From contig JAGTJM010000094.1 in NCBI GenBank assembly GCA_020747015.1, forward strand, positions 28,190 through 92,189: a stretch of 64,000 nucleotides of DNA. Reading direction: 5' to 3'. The translations under genes were made by a program, and so were the position numbers. The notes under the pieces are model-generated. The model was not told the DNA's origin. It made no database searches and saw only the letters and a program-made list of their open reading frames with translations. The stretch comes from Pyrenochaeta sp. MPI-SDFR-AT-0127 (lineage: Eukaryota > Ascomycota > Dothideomycetes > Pleosporales > Cucurbitariaceae). Every line of letters begins with the position of its first letter. The first letter of the stretch is position 1. Below, piece by piece: positions 53,315 to 63,067 of this stretch.

Positions 53315-54998
53315 ATGGATGAAGACTTGTGCATTCTTGAGGTATGTCAGGCGCGTGCATGTTGCAGTCGCACAACCTCGCTAACTGCCGCCGGTTTGCG
53401 GCCCACAGCAGGAGTATTGCCCGCCAATAGATCCTGGCCTCATATCCGCCATATACTTCGATTACGTCGGCCAGGACAACGCAATTGGCTCTGCCAGGCA
53501 ACTGCTCGACTCGTTGAAGGCAACCGCCGCTGAAGAAGCGCTAACCGACTTCAATCCCTCGGGCTACAGCGAAAGCCCCGGTGACAACAGTCCCGGCAAA
53601 CACAGCACGGATGCTGACTCCAACGCCGATGTATGGGCCACACAAACCGTCCTTACCGACAACTCGAACCTGTCAAACGATCCGTCTACATTGAGCGTCA
53701 GCGACCGTTCGGCAAACGAGTCAGAGGGTAGCTACTTCAAGGATACCCAACACTTCGATGCGCAGACAAAGGAGCTGCTGCTCGCAGAAACCTTTCCAAG
53801 CCTCTCTGTGGCGAAAATTGCATACACGCTGAGGAAATGCGGCGACGATTTCAGCAAGGCAACCGATGAGCTGCTGAACCAAGTCTACTTCGAGGCTGCC
53901 AGGACCAGCCCGACTGAGGAAGGATCGATCGTCAAGGGCATTGACGCTTTCTCCGAAGACCACCACATTCCCCAACGAGGAAAGAAAGGCAAATCCAAGA
54001 AGAAGCAGAGGGTGCCGTTGTACGGCACAGATACAGCCTACTCGTCCGAGTCAGACGTAGCAACAACGTCGCCAGCGAATCGATGGGCCAATTCGAGCCG
54101 TGATGTTGATTTCATCGCATCGCGCACAAGCCTTTCTACGCAGACAGTCTCCTCCTTATACCATGCGAATGGCGCTTCGCTGTCGGCAACCGTGCTAGCC
54201 GTAGTGCGCAGAGACATCAAGGCACATGAAAAGGATGGTGAGCCAGACGCCGCTCTAGTTCAGGATGCGCTTGCGCTCAATGAAGATTTCGCAACAATTG
54301 ATCTCGAGCACGCGCTCGCCCTAGTACGCCTCGCATCGCCGTCCACAGTAAATGCACATGGACTTGCCAAAGCACTTACAGAACAACCCGCCAGTGAAAC
54401 GGGTGGCAGGGGTGGCATTAAGCTTGATTTGCGCTATGCTCCAGTAAATCTCTCCGAACCCACCCCCGAACTATCGAAGCTTCCAACCTTGGCGCCCTCT
54501 GCACGGCCACGCGATGTCGCATCAACTGCCCGCGCTCGAAGTGAAGCGTTCCAGAATGCCTCCGCCGCCTATCGCAAGGGTAGATCAAATCCACTCATGA
54601 AGGCAGCAGCGGGCTACTATGCCCAAGAAGGCCGCGATCTCAACGCTAACCTCAAGGCTATGAATGCAGCTGAAAGTGACCTTTTTGTTGCCGCGCAATC
54701 TGGGCCTACTTATCTCGACCTACACGGTGTTACTGTGGCAGACGCAACACGTATCGCCAAGCAGCGGACACAGGCTTGGTGGCAAGGCTTAGGTGAGCGC
54801 AAAATTCCCGAGTGGAGTGGGTCAGGGAAGCGGGGTGGGGGCGAGGCATATCGCATTATCACAGGACTCGGAAGGCATAGTGAAGGGGGAAGAGGGAAGC
54901 TGGGGCCTGCCGTTGCCAAGGCACTCGTAAACGAAGGTTGGAAAGTCGAGATTGAGTCAGGAGAGTTACTTGTCACTGGCCTGGCAAGGCGCCAGTGA
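53315..54998 (+). CDS. Smr-domain protein with CUE-like and DUF1771 regions (Cue2-like)
   Basis: Model: exons 53315..53341 (only MDEDLCILE) and 53409..54998, intron 67 nt with GTATGT and GCTAAC branch, 538 aa. After the intron the protein continues QEYCPPIDPGLISAIYFDYV, an N-terminal block usual for this family. A CUE/UBA-like helix bundle lies at about 125-170 (LLLAETFPSLSVAKIAYTLR then KCGDDFSKATDELLN). DUF1771 follows at about 385-450 (ARSEAFQNASAAYRKGRSNP, AAGYYAQEGRDLNANLKAMN). The C-terminal Smr domain at about 455-538 has the core YLDLHGVTVADATRIAK, IITGLGRHSEGGRGKLGPAV and NEGWKVE. In yeast, Cue2 is the endonuclease that cleaves mRNA at collided ribosomes (no-go decay), and the catalytic DLHG and TGxGxHS motifs are intact here. 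A conserved housekeeping gene, expected in the cytosol with polysomes. Confidence 0.92.
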
Positions 54999-56369
54999 GT
55001 ATTTGTTGCCATGTCTTGTTAAAATTCGCTTCTTTGATACATATTGGCGACATATTGCCAGTGCAATTGGTGTGCAATACCACGCAAATGACTATTTGTA
55101 CATGACAGTAGAGCATAGTATAGCAAATATCTGCAAATGCAAATATAGACACATCTTGCAATATCACGGACCAGCTTGTGGCGTCCAAATGCCATGTAGA
55201 TAGCGTATGCGGCTCGAGCGACAATTGTTTCATATGCGTGTTTCGCCGCCTTGGAAGCCGCCCTGTCGTATTCGTCCTAGCGCCTACACTAAGATTTAAG
55301 CTTCTTTCGACCATCGCATCTTCGTCGTACGACTTGAGAGCCCACAATGTCTCAAACGACCTCTAATCTATTACAAAGTGTTTATAATATCTTGTCTGGC
55401 ATGTTCTATGCGCAACCATGGGCATTGTGTTGGTTTCAAACCTCCTTCCCCCTTCAGATCGGGCTTGTGTCGGCATGCAGGTCGGCGCCATTGGTTTCAT
55501 GGGAGTTGCAACGTGAACGGCAACTTAAGGACACTGCTTTCAAATATTGCCCGTGTTGATTTTTCGACTTCTAGACCATCATGAATCGTCTTTCCCGGGT
55601 CAAGTGATGAGGGTGCTTCATTGCGCCATCTTAGAGACAAAGCTTGATTGCGTCCAAATGCAAGGCAAAAGGGAAAACTATACCAATGGTGGTGTGCAAA
55701 CTCAGGGATGCAAGTGCTTGAATGACACTTGCCATCTTTCACACTCAAAGTGGAGTCAATCTGTCATTTTGCTATTTCTTCAATGCCACTGTCACTAGAC
55801 AGATGAACGAGCCTCAAAACTCTACAGCAAACCGCACACAGTCTCTTCGGCGGCAAGAAGACGATGTTTCTATGCGATAATGTGGAGACAGCGCCCACCG
55901 CGATTGTTTTGCGTGTCTCAAACTGTACAGTCACGGACTTGACGAGTCGCTACCAGGATTGGAATAATACTATGCATGATAGTACCTCGACCCAATCCCG
56001 TCTAGCTCGCATTGCTACAGCCCTACAACACACATTACTCTAACGACATTGATCGGCCCGCAGTGTGTCTGCTCACTGATACACAGCACCTTATGCACAT
56101 CGGCCCGCCCCAATGGGTGTTGTACGCAAGAGTATATATGGGAAGCAATTGACCTCGAAGAAAAAATCATCCACAGTTCGATCCAGGACAGTTCATCAAC
56201 AGCTTCTTCGGCCTCTCTCGTTTTGGCTCTTTACATTCTTTTCCAACCGTCACTCGTTTTTTCAGCTACTAGCTAGCTTTCCATTCGCTCACATCACCAA
56301 TTCAACCTTTTTATCCTGCCAGCCGGTGATTTTTTTACACACTTTCACTTCAAGTTTCTCGCCGCAGAT
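54999..56369. other. 1.4-kb intergenic region, no supported gene
   Basis: Several 60-83-codon frames (for example 55347-55559 starting MSQTTSNLLQ) have no motif. The last 200 bp are pyrimidine-rich (CTTTACATTCTTTTCC type), as expected for the leader of the secreted protein gene that follows. Confidence 0.5.
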
Positions 56370-57580
56370 ATGAGGTTCGGAACTCCCTTCCTCTTTGCCA
56401 CTTTGGCTTTGTCCGCTGCCGCGACCCCCACTGCGTCTAAGCTCAAAGCTAAGCGCGCCGTCGATGCGAACATCAATGATCCAACCGCCATGCTCAGGGG
56501 CCCAGGAGCTACCATTGGGAGGCCTGGTGGGAACAACCGCGTGCCCAAATTGACTGGAGATGGAAGCACCGGTCAAGAAGACATGCTCCGTAACCCAATT
56601 GGAGTCCCAGGTGGTACTGGCAATCCACAACTTGCTCCCGGTCTTATTGGATTGCCTGGACATGGAAAAGGAAACGGAAAAGGAAACGGAACCAGAATCG
56701 AGATAGGTAAAGATGAAGATGATGTTGTCGAGGTAATTCTTTTGACTCCTCCCAATTTTGTATTGTGCATTTCTGACAAGCTACGAAGCAACCTACGACA
56801 ATTGGAGAAGGTACTGAGGAGATTCCCGATGCCGAGGACGAGGTCTCGGTTCTCAGGGGCGTCGGTGGTGGACGCGGACGGGGCCGAGGCCGAGGCAGAA
56901 AGTCAAAGCCAAAGCCCGTTGAGCCTGAGCCGGCTCCAGTTGCCCCAGCTCCCGTTCCTGAACAGCCTGCCCCGGTACAGCCTGCTCCGGTACAGCCTGC
57001 TCCGGTACAACCAGATCCTGCCACCAAGCCTGCTCCGAAAGAGGGTGGCGTTGGCGACCCTTTAGTCGAAGTCATTGGCGACTTGCCTGCAGCCCTGCCT
57101 ACCCCTACACCTACACCTACACCTACACCTGCAGATAACGTCGACCTAACGAAGCGCCAGAGAAGGGTGAGGCCAGTTCCCACTAGGAGACCTACCAAGA
57201 AGCCAGCTCGCACTAAGCAACCTGCTAAGAAGCCTGCTCCCGCTAAGAGGCCTGCCAAGAAGCCTGCTCCGAAGAAGCCTAAGCAGAAGCCTAGTCCAGC
57301 TCCTACTACTGCTTTGCCTATTGCTTCTCCTACTCCAGCTCCTGCTGCTCCTACTACTGCTTTCCCTACTACTTCTCCTGCTCCAAAGCCCGGCAATCCT
57401 ATTGGTGGAATTGTCGGTGGTGTAATTAGTGCCATTCGTAACTCTACTGCTACGGCTACTCCAGCCCCGCCAGCCTCTGAAATCATCGACGAGGAACCTG
57501 CAAACAATGCTACAGGGCCGATTGCAACACCACAGCCAGTAGCACGTGGTTTCGTTGCCAACTTGCTTGCGAGGCATTAA
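56370..57580 (+). CDS. Secreted low-complexity protein rich in Pro, Lys and Ala
   Basis: Model: exons 56370..56732 and 56789..57580, intron 56 nt (GTAATT donor, CTGAC branch), 384 aa. A signal peptide at 1-19 (MRFGTPFLFATLALSAAATP) precedes KLKAKR, a Kex2-like site. A Gly/Pro-rich region with GRPGGNNRVPKL and GHGKGNGKGNG follows. Exon 2 has an acidic start, an RG-rich patch (GGGRGRGRGRGRK), three PAPVQ repeats, (PT)5, the dibasic-rich block RRPTKKPARTKQPAKKPA, then Thr/Ala/Pro stretches and a short Gly/Ile/Val-rich segment (IGGIVGGVISAIR) before the end LARH. No globular domain. Composition suggests a wall-associated or matrix protein, possibly cut at its many Kex2 sites into basic peptides. 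The spliced frame is required: reading through the intron puts the repeats out of frame. No family recognised. Confidence 0.75.
56966..57010 (+). repeat. Three 15-bp tandem units encoding PAPVQ
   Basis: cctgcYccggtacaR three times, within exon 2 of the secreted low-complexity gene. The second and third units differ from each other only at the last base. A likely length-polymorphic minisatellite. Confidence 0.85.
57098..57130 (+). repeat. (CCTACA)n microsatellite encoding Pro-Thr repeats
   Basis: Five Pro-Thr pairs plus one Pro, coded almost perfectly by CCTACA hexamers. In frame within the same secreted protein; slippage changes length without shifting frame. Confidence 0.85.
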
Positions 57581-58059
57581 TTTCGGCTCCCCGCCGAAGA
57601 AACTGAGCGAGTTGACTAGGTTGACATCCCGGCCACCCCTTCTCCGTCTACCATCAGCCCTATCGACTACGTCAAGGAGTAGATGACTCTCCATTCACGC
57701 GGTGGCTTGCAACTTACAAGCTCTGGCCTGCAGGGCCACGCATGGAGATCCTGGATCGAACGGATGAATCCTATTTTTTTATTAGCAAAATTTGACATTT
57801 TTGAACGGTAAGACGGGGGGAGGAGGTACGATAGATAGACATGAGTATGAAATATGACACGTTCGTTTGCGAATACTTGCTCTTTTGTGCCTTTCCCATT
57901 TTCGGGAAATAACTCGCCTGACTTGATTTTAAAGTCCAGAGATGACTTATTCAATATTTTGACACTGCTTGTTGGTTTTTCAACTCGGTGGCCATGTGCA
58001 TGCTATATGAGAAGGCATCTATGATACTTTCAGCAAAGCGGGTATAACCAGACTTGGGA
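57581..58059. other. Last ordinary-composition sequence before the RIP block
   Basis: Contains the 3' end of the secreted protein gene and no gene. Composition is normal until about 58,050, where it turns to TA-rich repeat sequence within tens of bases. Confidence 0.6.
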
Positions 58060-58506
58060 ACAAATAAATCAAATTAAATAATAGCCTTATTTAATACTTA
58101 ATTTAATTCCTATATAAAACTTATTACTTAATTTAATTTAATTTATAAAAAAAAAAGGTTAAAATTTAATTTAATTTAAGTTAATTTAATAGTAAGGGTA
58201 AAAAAAGGTAAAAAGGAACTAGCTAGATTTAAACTTATATCTTTTTATATATAGATTTCTAGTATCTATAAGAAAGAGATATAGTATTCCTACTATACTA
58301 CCTTACTAGTAAAGGTAAGATATATACTATAGTAAAGTAATAGGTAAGTTTTTATAATAGTAGACTTAAGGATATAATATTATATAACTACTAAGTTTTT
58401 AAAGTTTTAGTATAATAATTATCTATAATACTAATAGCCTTATAAGGAGCCTTAATTATTTATTCTAAGTAATAGTAAAGTAAGAGAAGTAAGAAGGTAA
58501 AGAATA

Positions 58507-58808
58507 GTAGATATAATAAACGTTATATAGAAATAGAGACGTATACGCGTTCCTATAAGAAGGGAGGTTTATTTAGAGGATATTAGACCTACCTCTAATA
58601 CTATCCTAATTAGGCCCTATTACCCCTATTTCTCTATATATAAGTATAGCTCTTTAGTAGTAGATAGTAGGATAAGTTCTTCTTATCCTTTTATACTAGA
58701 CCTATAGAAATAGAGGTATTCTTAGTTATCTACCGTAGTACGTACTCCTATATACCTTTAAGTTGCACTTAGATCTATTTTAGAACCCTCTAGTATCTAT
58801 ATTATTAT
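58507..58808 (+). repeat. LTR of element X1, 5' copy (copy A)
   Basis: About 302 bp. It matches copy C (reverse strand, 62766-63067) along its whole length and copy B (59948-60139) over B's length. It starts near ATATAATAAACGTTATATAG and ends near CTATATTATTATA. The sequence to its left does not match that left of B, and the sequence to its right does not match that beyond C, which fixes both edges. Copies differ mainly by C/T and A/G changes, as RIP predicts. Confidence 0.8.
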
Positions 58809-58835
58809 AGTAGTAAGACTAGTAGTAAGACTCTT

Positions 58836-59280
58836 AGTAAAGCCCCTCGTAAGGCTCTAGTTAAAAAGCTAGGTAAGGCTAGCTAAGGTACTAGGGAGAA
58901 GAGGCCCTATCGCTTTAAAGTAGGTAGTAAGTTATTATATCTACTTATTATAGTTCTATCCTAATAAGATATATAGTAGTTATACTCTAAGAGATCTACT
59001 AATACTAGAAAAGTATAGATCTACTTCTACTTAAGCTCCCCTTTTTATATATAGTCTACGAGATTATAGCTAATATAACTAGTTATAGGGATATACGTAT
59101 CTAACCTAGTACCCTAGAAGTACTTTAGAAGGTATATAAGGCTATACTTACTAGATATATAGAGGGTATTTATTATAGTTCTTTATAATAGCTATATACT
59201 AATACTAATAGATTATAATATAAATACTATCTATACTAAGAGGGTTATAATTTAGGTTAAAGATTCCTAGCTAGCTAAGT
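58836..59280 (+). pseudogene. Histone H3-like coding relic inside an LTR element
   Basis: In one frame, 58,836-58,930 reads SKAPRKALVKKLGKAS, stop, GTREKRPYRFKVGS. This aligns with the H3 tail and alpha-N start (KAPRK...KKPHRFKPGT), with His as Tyr and a Gln-like position as stop. At 59,217-59,279 the relic reads NINTIYTKRVII, stop, VKDS, stop, LAK, which aligns with H3 [21 protein letters not shown]; Ala to Thr, His to Tyr, and Gln to stop are all C-to-T or G-to-A changes. Between them, weaker pieces (YTLRDLLIL for YQKSTELLI; PLFIYSLRDYS for LPFQRLVREIA) occur in other frames. The span is about 100 nt longer than an intronless H3, room for one or two introns or the longer loop of a centromeric H3. 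The order of all pieces is right. Type (H3 or CenH3) cannot be settled. Confidence 0.7.
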
Positions 59281-59570
59281 ACTACTATAATAAATATTAG
59301 GTAATAGTACTAAATACCCGCTTTTCTTATTATTAATACTATTAATTAGTACTATAACTAGTCTATAAGAGGAGGTAGGGTAGTATAGGTTTATTTAGCT
59401 TAAGATCTAAGTTAGTAGGTATTATACTACTTAGATATAATTAATTAAAAAGTTTAAGCACTATAATAATTTATTATAATAAAATTCTCTAATTACGTAA
59501 TACTAAGTAGCTAGCTTATAGAAAATATAAAGAATTTACTTTCTAATACCTAAACTAAACCTAGCTATAT

Positions 59571-59712
59571 ACCTAACCCTAACCTAGATCTAACCTATAG
59601 TTAGTATAACCTAACCTAAACCTAACCTAAGCTTAGACTATAAAATATAGGTAGGGGTATAGGTTAGGTCTAGGTATTATATAAGGTAACCTAACCCTAA
59701 CCTAACCTATAC
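59571..59712. repeat. Telomere-like CCTAACC-rich patch
   Basis: Contains CCTAACCCTAACC twice, plus many CCTAACCTAA units in both orientations (TAGGTTAGG at about 59,660). The fungal telomere repeat is CCCTAA/TTAGGG. It lies inside the X1 interior, not at an end, and copies are irregular. RIP of CCCAACC-type sequence could also make it. Confidence 0.4.
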
Positions 59713-59947
59713 CTATTAGCTACCCTAAGCTATAGTAAGTAGGATTATTTTAATTATACTAATAAGTAAATAGCTAACTTAAGGTAAAGGCGACTTAGAC
59801 CTAAGGTAAGCGTAGAATTAAGATTAGCCCTAATTTAGATCTAATTTAGAATAGACTTAAAATCTATTAAGAAAGATATCTAAGAGTACTATATATTACC
59901 CTTCTAGCTCCTTAAGAGATAGGGACTATCTCTCCTAAGGAGGGGGG

Positions 59948-60139
59948 TAATATAATAAATATTATATAGAAATAGAGACGTATATACGTTCCTATAAGAA
60001 GGGAGGTTTATTTAGAGGATATTAGACCTACCTCTAATACTATCCTAATTAGGCCTTATTACCCCTATTTCTCTATATATAAATATAGCTCTTTAGTAGT
60101 AGATAGTAGGATAAGTTCTTCTTATCCTTCTATATTAGT
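59948..60139 (+). repeat. LTR of element X1, 3' copy, truncated (copy B)
   Basis: Matches the first 190 bp of copy A, then breaks off at CTATATTAG where a new sequence, TGTTACGAACC, begins. It is preceded by the purine tract and by about 200 bp also found next to copy C. The missing 110 bp of this LTR should lie to the right of the interrupting elements, outside the window. Confidence 0.75.
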
Positions 60140-62765
60140 GTTACGAACCTATAATAAGGACTATAGGCGCTTATAAGTAAAGAAAGGTAGAAGGGATATA
60201 GGTATTAGGTAAGGCCTAAATATAGGCTAATAATAACGTGTGCCCTATAAAGTTACGTAATCCTATAAGATCCTATATTATAGGAATAAGGTACTATAGG
60301 ATACTATAGAATCCTATATAGGATCTCCTAGGATACTATAGAAATTATAGGACTACCTAAGTATATAGATAAGAGTAATATACCCTTATAGTATATTATA
60401 ATTAATCTTAAGTTATTATCGAATACTACTATTTAATACTTAGAACTACTTTAACTAACTTATCTATCTCTACTTACTCTACTCTAGAAGCTTACTAAGA
60501 AAGAGCTCCTTAGTAATACTAGCTACTTTATATTATAGCTACTCTACTAAAGATACTAAACCTCCTTTTAATATTTTAATTACCCTTAAAATAAGTAATA
60601 TTAAGATAGATATAGTAACCCCTAACTCTATAAGTATTAGCCTAGGAAAACTAAAAGGTAAAGCTCCCCTAACTTATAACGGCGACTATAAGATATTAAA
60701 GCTATAGCTACTTTAATATAATATTTACTTCTATATTAATAGATATATAGCGGATAATAATAAAGTAGTACTTATTACTACCTACCTTATAGGAGAAGTA
60801 CTTAAATAGGTTAACCCTATATTATAAAGTATATAGATAATAATATTATTAATATAGAAAACGCTATAATATTTAAAAGCTAGGACGAGTTTAAAAAATA
60901 GATTAGTCTAGTATTTAGACTATAAATAGAAAAACCTATTATAGAATAAGGTATCTAGATACTACGATAAAAGATATCTATAGCTAACTACACTAATAAA
61001 TTCTAATAATATACTACTATTATAGGATAGGACGATAACGCACTAAAATGTATATTCTAGTAGGGCCTAAAACTATAGGTCTAGGAAGAACTTATATATA
61101 TAGGTATAACTATTAATACCTTAGATAACCTTATAAAGGAAAGTATAAGGATTAATAATAGACTATATAAGCTAGAAATAGAGAAATAGAGTTATAGGAG
61201 GGGAAGCTACTAACCTAACTAGGGTAAATAAAAGGATTTTATTCGCGTTAACTAAAATAACTATACTACTAGATACTATACTTCTAATAAACTAGAACCT
61301 ATATACCTAGATAATATTAATAAGGGTAAGGGCTAGAAAGTAAAGTACTAGAAGATAGATACAGGAAAAAATAATAAGATATACTATAACTATAGGAAGA
61401 AAGGACACTTCGCTAGAAATTATAAGTAAAAGAATAAAGTTACCTAATAAATTAATATAATAGGAGGGGTTCAGACCTATTAGGACGATAGATAGGAAGT
61501 ACTAGGACTAATAGATTATAACACCTAACCTACTAAAATATAGGCTATAAGCGACGAAGAAGTAATCCGCCTATATAGGGATACCTCGCTATACTAATTA
61601 GATAATAATAAAGAAAATATTCTACTAACAGACCTATATCTAGGAATAAGAATACCTAGATTATAGGACGACTATATAGAATATACAGGAATACTAGACT
61701 ACTATATATAATAATAGACTATAGAAGAAAAACCTAAGTAAGAATAATAAAAATGGGTATAATTTGTATATAGATATTATTAGTAAAGGAGAATAGGATA
61801 TTAGCTATTAGTAGAGAGAAATATCTACTAAAGCTATTTAGAAATAGGGAACCTCTATAAAGGCTTCTATATAGTAATATAGAAGAAATATAGAAGCTAA
61901 AGAGTAACCTATAAATACCTAAGGCTAAGGTATAATAATAACTAGCGTAACCCTAGATATAGGATACTCTATTTTATAGACTATACCTATAACTATTATA
62001 ACTACTATTATAAAGTAAAAGTTAGGACTAATAAATTCTCGTAACCTAAGGAAAAGTATAAATAGACCTAGTATAACTACTAGAGGGATATATATATAAA
62101 CTACCTATAGGATAAACGCTATATAAACTACTTTCTAGGATATAAAGATAAATAATAACTAGAAAGAAATATTATTATTAATAAGAAATGTATAAACGAA
62201 ATATAGTAAATATATATAAACTATAAATGCGAAAGGTATAAATAAGATAAACTTAATAATAGATTTAATAAGTACTCTTTTTTAGAAAGAAACTAGAAAC
62301 TAAACCTTCTAATAAGTAGGAGGCCTAAACTAAATAAGGGAACTAATTTATCTAGACTATCTAATAATATAATACTATTAGGATAGGAGAAGAACTACTC
62401 TAAATAAAAGTAAAAATTAGAAATATTAATATATAGGCTCTAATTAATTTAGGATTATAGGGGAACTATATCTTAGGAATAGCTATATTAAAAGTAGGGC
62501 TATAACCTATTCTAAAAGAAAAACCCTATTATATTACTATAGCTAATAATATAAATAGAGGACTTATTAAGTATAAAGTACTTAAGAAAATTAGTATTAT
62601 ATCTAGATAAAGTAGTAAGGTAAGATTAGATATTTTTAGCTTAGCCGCCTATGATATTATATTAGGGCTACCTTAGCTAAGAGATTATAACCCGCGTATA
62701 GACTAGAAGAACTAGAGGATCTTAATAGGATATAAGAATAATATATATATACCTAAAAACCCTAT
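60140..62765 (+). mobile_element. Element Y: RIP-dead Ty3/Gypsy-like retrotransposon, gag and protease part
   Basis: Starts TGTTACGAACC, an LTR-like end, inside copy B of X1. A gag-like region runs from about 60,600. At about 61,380-61,430 a zinc knuckle is readable in which all three Cys positions are Tyr and the His is kept (YYNYRKKGHFARNYK). At about 62,430-62,480 a retroviral-type aspartic protease start is recognisable (ALINL-G-L, stop, GNYI). At 62,645-62,706 the typical segment downstream of the protease follows (AAYDIILGLP, stop, LRDYNPRID, stop). The element then ends abruptly at the edge of reversed LTR copy C, before any reverse transcriptase. Every damaged position fits C-to-T or G-to-A. 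Gag-protease order and the YDIILGLPWL-type segment point to Gypsy rather than Copia. Confidence 0.8.
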
Positions 62766-63067
62766 TATAATAATATAGGTACTAGAGGGTTCTAAAACAG
62801 ATCTAAGTGCAACTTAAAGGTATATAGGAGTGCGTGCTGTAGTAGATAACTAAGAATACCTCTATTCCTATAGGTCTAATACGGAAGGATAAGAAGAACT
62901 TATTCTACTATCTACTACTAAAGAGCTATATTTATATATAGGGAAATAGGGGTAACGGGCCTATTTAGGGTAGTATTAGAGGTAGGTCTAATACTACCTA
63001 AGTAAGACCCTTTATCCTATAGGAACGCGTGCGTGTCCCTATTTCTATATAATATTTATTATATTAC
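62766..63067 (-). repeat. LTR of element X2, reversed (copy C)
   Basis: About 302 bp, the reverse complement of copy A, with both ends agreeing. On its right (that is, upstream in its own orientation) it is joined to the same purine tract and about 220 bp of interior found next to copy B, so it is a 3' LTR of a reversed X element. It keeps more CpG and CA/TG than copy A in the middle (AACGCGTGCGTGTCC). Confidence 0.8.

Larger units (their letters stand above)
58809..59947 (+). mobile_element. Interior of element X1 (non-coding for transposition; carries an H3-like relic)
   Basis: 1.14 kb between LTR copies A and B. The left half carries a histone H3-like relic (listed separately). The right 200 bp are shared with the reversed copy X2. 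It ends in a purine run, AAGGAGGGGGG (59937-59947), directly against LTR copy B, as a polypurine tract does. I find no trace of gag, protease or reverse transcriptase, so X1 looks non-autonomous. Confidence 0.65.

Noticed and set aside
58060..58500. ATTTA/TTAAT runs considered as an origin or centromere core
   Set aside because: Such runs are expected at the edge of a RIP-degraded repeat; nothing specific to an origin or centromere is visible.
58507..63067. A and C read as terminal inverted repeats of one large DNA transposon
   Set aside because: Copy B in direct orientation, the purine tract next to both B and C, and Gypsy-type gag/protease between them fit LTR elements better; not fully excluded.
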